Shown here: positions 5,735 to 7,611 of the stretch, piece after piece
How positions within the stretch are numbered: position 1 is the stretch's first letter
How the letters are laid out: each line of letters opens with the position of its first letter
DNA from: JAKITW01 sp041598875
Lineage (GTDB): Bacteria; Desulfobacterota; Desulfobulbia; Desulfobulbales; BM004
Assembly: GCA_041598875.1 (NCBI GenBank)
Contig: JBFHXP010000126.1
Span: forward strand, 1 to 7,611
Direction of reading: 5' to 3'
Length of the DNA stretch: 7,611 nucleotides
Notes under the pieces: generated by a model
Told to the model about the DNA's origin: nothing
What the model saw: the letters and a program-made list of their open reading frames with translations, nothing else
Databases searched by the model: none
Position numbers and translations under genes: made by a program

Positions 5735-5901
5735 AGAAGAAGGGTGTTGAGTAGACGGATTGCGTGTTTTTATCGATAAAGGCCAAATTTCTACCTTCTT
5801 GACATCCATCCCTGAACCGGACAAAACGGTGAGCCCAAAGTAGTGTATATTGTAACTGGGTCTGGCTATTTGAACCGGAATCGACTAAACTTTTTATCTT
5901 C
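5735..5901 (+). other. Untranslated leader or small-RNA region upstream of prfC
   Basis: No gene is supported here. The stretch contains TTGACA (5799-5804) without a matching -10, and TTGAAC (5870-5875) with only a poor -10 (TTTATC, 5893-5898). TGAACCGGA occurs twice (5813-5821, 5871-5879). GCCCA (5833-5837) can pair with TGGGT (5857-5861), and the overlapping AGCCC (5832-5836) can pair with GGGCT in the terminator's left arm (5906-5910). It could be a regulatory leader or the body of a small RNA ending at the terminator. Confidence 0.35.
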
Positions 5902-5927
5902 AAGCGGGCTATTGGCCCGCTTTTTTC
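5902..5927 (+). terminator. Rho-independent terminator in front of prfC
   Basis: GCGGGC (5904-5909), a loop of TATTG and GCCCGC (5915-5920) form a perfect six-pair GC stem, extended by AA/TT, and T6 (5921-5926) follows directly. It is oriented for the plus strand only; the reverse side has no T run. It ends a few bases before the prfC ribosome site, and no plus-strand gene lies upstream for more than 2.7 kb. It therefore ends either a leader transcript or an unannotated small RNA. Confidence 0.88.
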
Positions 5928-5953
5928 GTCATTTTTTTTAAGAGGTGTAGTTT

Positions 5954-7540
5954 GTGAGCAAGAGTTTGTTGAAGGAAATTGAGAAAAGACGGACCTTCGG
6001 GATTATCAGTCATCCAGATGCCGGCAAGACCACCCTGACCGAAAAACTTCTTCTCTTTGGCGGCGCCATCCAGATGGCCGGCGCGGTCAAGGCGCGCAAG
6101 GCGGCCAGGCATGCCACCAGTGACTGGATGTCCATCGAGAAGGAGCGAGGTATCTCCGTGACCTCGTCGGTGATGAAGTTCAACTATCAGAATTTTGAAA
6201 TTAATCTTCTGGATACCCCCGGACACCAGGATTTTTCCGAGGATACCTATCGGGTGCTTACTGCGGTTGACAGCGCCCTGATGGTGATCGACAGCGCCAA
6301 GGGCGTGGAAAATCAGACCATGAAGCTGATGGAGGTCTGCCGGATGCGTAATACCCCGGTGATCACCTTTATCAACAAGCTGGACCGTGACGGTATGGAG
6401 CCTCTGGAAATCCTTGCGGATATTGAGGAGAAGCTCCAGATTGAATGCGCGCCGCTATCCTGGCCCATTGGCATGGGAAAACGTTTCAAGGGGGTCTACA
6501 ATCTGTATCGCAAGGAGCTGCAGCTATTTGTTCCGGGCAAGGCAACCCGTGACGAGGATCGCCTGTTGATACAGGATCTCGACGACCCAAGGCTTGGCAA
6601 GCTGCTTGGTCGTCAGGCTGATGAACTCCGTGAGGATATCGATCTTCTGGAGGGGGCTGCCAGTCCATTTGACTATGAGCATTTTATGCGGGCCAATCAG
6701 ACTCCGGTCTTTTTCGGAAGCGCAATCAACAATTTCGGGGTCAAGGAACTTCTGGACGCCTTTGTCGAGCTGGCGCCCCCACCCGGGCCTCGGGCCACCA
6801 CCACCCGCGAGGTGATGCCCGATGAGGACGCCTTTTCCGGTTTTGTGTTCAAGGTACAGGCCAATATGAATCCGGCACACCGTGATCGAATCGCCTTCTT
6901 GCGGATCTGTTCCGGAAAGTTTTCCCGGGGAATGAAGGTCCGTCATCACCGGATAGGCAAAGAGGTTCCCCTGGCCAATGCCACTATCTTCATGGCCCAG
7001 GACCGGACCAATATTGATGAGGCCTATCCTGGCGACATCATCGGCATCCATAATCACGGAACCATCAAGATCGGTGATACATTCACCGACAGGGAGCCTC
7101 TCAAGTTCACCGGCATCCCGAATTTCGCGCCTGAACACTTTCGCCGGGTTCTCCTGAAGAGTCCGCTCAAGGCAAAACAACTCCAGAAAGGACTGAAGCA
7201 GCTTTCCGAGGAAGGGGCGGTTCAGGCCTTCAAACCCAATATCGGGAGTGAATTTATTCTCGGTGCGGTGGGAGTGCTCCAGTTTGACGTTACCCAGGCC
7301 AGGCTCAGGGATGAGTATGGGGTCGAGATCATTTTTGAGGCGGTTGATCTTGGGGCGGCACGATGGATTGTCTCTGACAACAAAAAGAAACTTGAGGAGT
7401 TTAAGAAGAATTTTCCGGCAAGTCTGGCCGAAGACGCGGAAGGCCATCTTGCCTATCTTGCTTCCGGGGAATGGCGATTGAACCGGACCATGGAACAGTG
7501 GCCGGAGATCGTGTTTCTGAAGACCCGTGAACACAGTTAA
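5954..7540 (+). CDS. prfC: Peptide chain release factor 3 (RF3)
   Basis: A 528-residue translational GTPase that recycles RF1/RF2 from the ribosome after peptide release; the E. coli protein has 529 residues. The G1 loop is SHPDAGKTT (19-27), switch II is DTPGHQD (87-93), and NKLD (141-144) gives guanine specificity. The segment after TSDWMSIEKERGISVTSS is typical of RF3 and distinguishes it from EF-G and LepA. The domain II/III region is complete, to about residue 525. The start is GTG at 5954, preceded by AGAGGTG (5941-5947); it gives the standard N-terminus ahead of RRTFGIISHPDAGKTT. The gene appears single, with no partner downstream in the window. An intrinsic terminator just upstream suggests regulated or read-through transcription. 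Confidence 0.97.
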   Translation: MSKSLLKEIEKRRTFGIISHPDAGKTTLTEKLLLFGGAIQMAGAVKARKAARHATSDWMSIEKERGISVTSSVMKFNYQNFEINLLDTPGHQDFSEDTYRVLTAVDSALMVIDSAKGVENQTMKLMEVCRMRNTPVITFINKLDRDGMEPLEILADIEEKLQIECAPLSWPIGMGKRFKGVYNLYRKELQLFVPGKATRDEDRLLIQDLDDPRLGKLLGRQADELREDIDLLEGAASPFDYEHFMRANQTPVFFGSAINNFGVKELLDAFVELAPPPGPRATTTREVMPDEDAFSGFVFKVQANMNPAHRDRIAFLRICSGKFSRGMKVRHHRIGKEVPLANATIFMAQDRTNIDEAYPGDIIGIHNHGTIKIGDTFTDREPLKFTGIPNFAPEHFRRVLLKSPLKAKQLQKGLKQLSEEGAVQAFKPNIGSEFILGAVGVLQFDVTQARLRDEYGVEIIFEAVDLGAARWIVSDNKKKLEEFKKNFPASLAEDAEGHLAYLASGEWRLNRTMEQWPEIVFLKTREHS

Positions 7541-7562
7541 TCTCTGGCCCTTTGTCCCTGCA

Positions 7563-7611
7563 TTTGAACACGTGCCCCCCCGTTTGAACATTTGAACTGT
7601 TTGAACACTTG
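7563..7611 (+). repeat. Short TTTGAAC repeats, running off the window
   Basis: TTTGAAC occurs at 7563-7569, 7583-7589, 7591-7597 and 7600-7606, and a further CTTG begins at 7608. The last copies are 8-9 bp apart, and the first is separated by a C7-containing insert. I recall similar low-complexity TTGAAC runs in intergenic DNA of deltaproteobacteria. The array probably continues beyond the window. No hairpin terminator for prfC is visible. Confidence 0.6.

Noticed and set aside
5868..5886. TTTGAACCGGAATCGACT, faintly like a tRNA T-arm
   Set aside because: No acceptor, D or anticodon arms can be drawn around it.
5843..5941. A 32-codon GTG-started frame running through the prfC terminator, a possible leader peptide
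   Set aside because: No Shine-Dalgarno precedes it, and the reading includes the terminator stem and T tracts; no run of regulatory codons is seen.
6524..7591. A 355-codon open frame on the minus strand across prfC
   Set aside because: It is fully antisense to the well-conserved RF3 gene, has no recognisable domain, and is a by-product of GC-rich codon use.

Overview
The window looks like chromosomal DNA of an anaerobic, Gram-negative deltaproteobacterium (Desulfobacterota, perhaps near the Desulfobulbales). This is inferred from gene content: a glutaredoxin-like gene next to a ferredoxin:thioredoxin reductase catalytic subunit, an iron-sulfur-flavoprotein-like reductase, twin-SPOR and MutY proteins, RF3, and a run of TTGAAC-type short repeats. 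No rRNA marker is present, so the assignment is tentative.

Layout. 1-488 is a gene-free leader ending in a very good sigma-54 promoter match (374-389). It precedes a diguanylate cyclase gene (489-1532, +) whose GGDEF and product-inhibition motifs are intact. 1533-1846 is intergenic and carries a sigma-70-like promoter and a palindromic operator in front of a flavodoxin-fold FMN reductase (1847-2446, +). A second, near-identical operator (2503-2522) precedes a two-gene operon of a glutaredoxin-like protein (2563-2820, +) and an FTR catalytic subunit (2822-3151, +). These three redox genes probably form a small co-regulated thiol/flavin redox module.

Convergent to it, on the minus strand, lie a twin-SPOR secreted or anchored protein (4650-5654), a short decayed stretch that begins like a GH15 glucoamylase-family protein (4344-4613), and mutY (3255-4343), all in the same direction. 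A promoter for this unit is visible at 5703-5731.

On the plus strand, prfC (RF3, 5954-7540) has a strong intrinsic terminator only 31 nt before its start codon. The upstream RNA can form competing pairings, which suggests transcription attenuation or a separate small RNA. The window ends in TTTGAAC repeats (7563-7611).

The points most worth a second look are the shared operator linking the redox genes, the terminator in the prfC leader, the sigma-54-driven diguanylate cyclase, the GH15 remnant, and the internally duplicated SPOR protein. I found no CRISPR array, insertion sequence, tRNA or rRNA, and no clear evidence of a wholly new multi-gene system.
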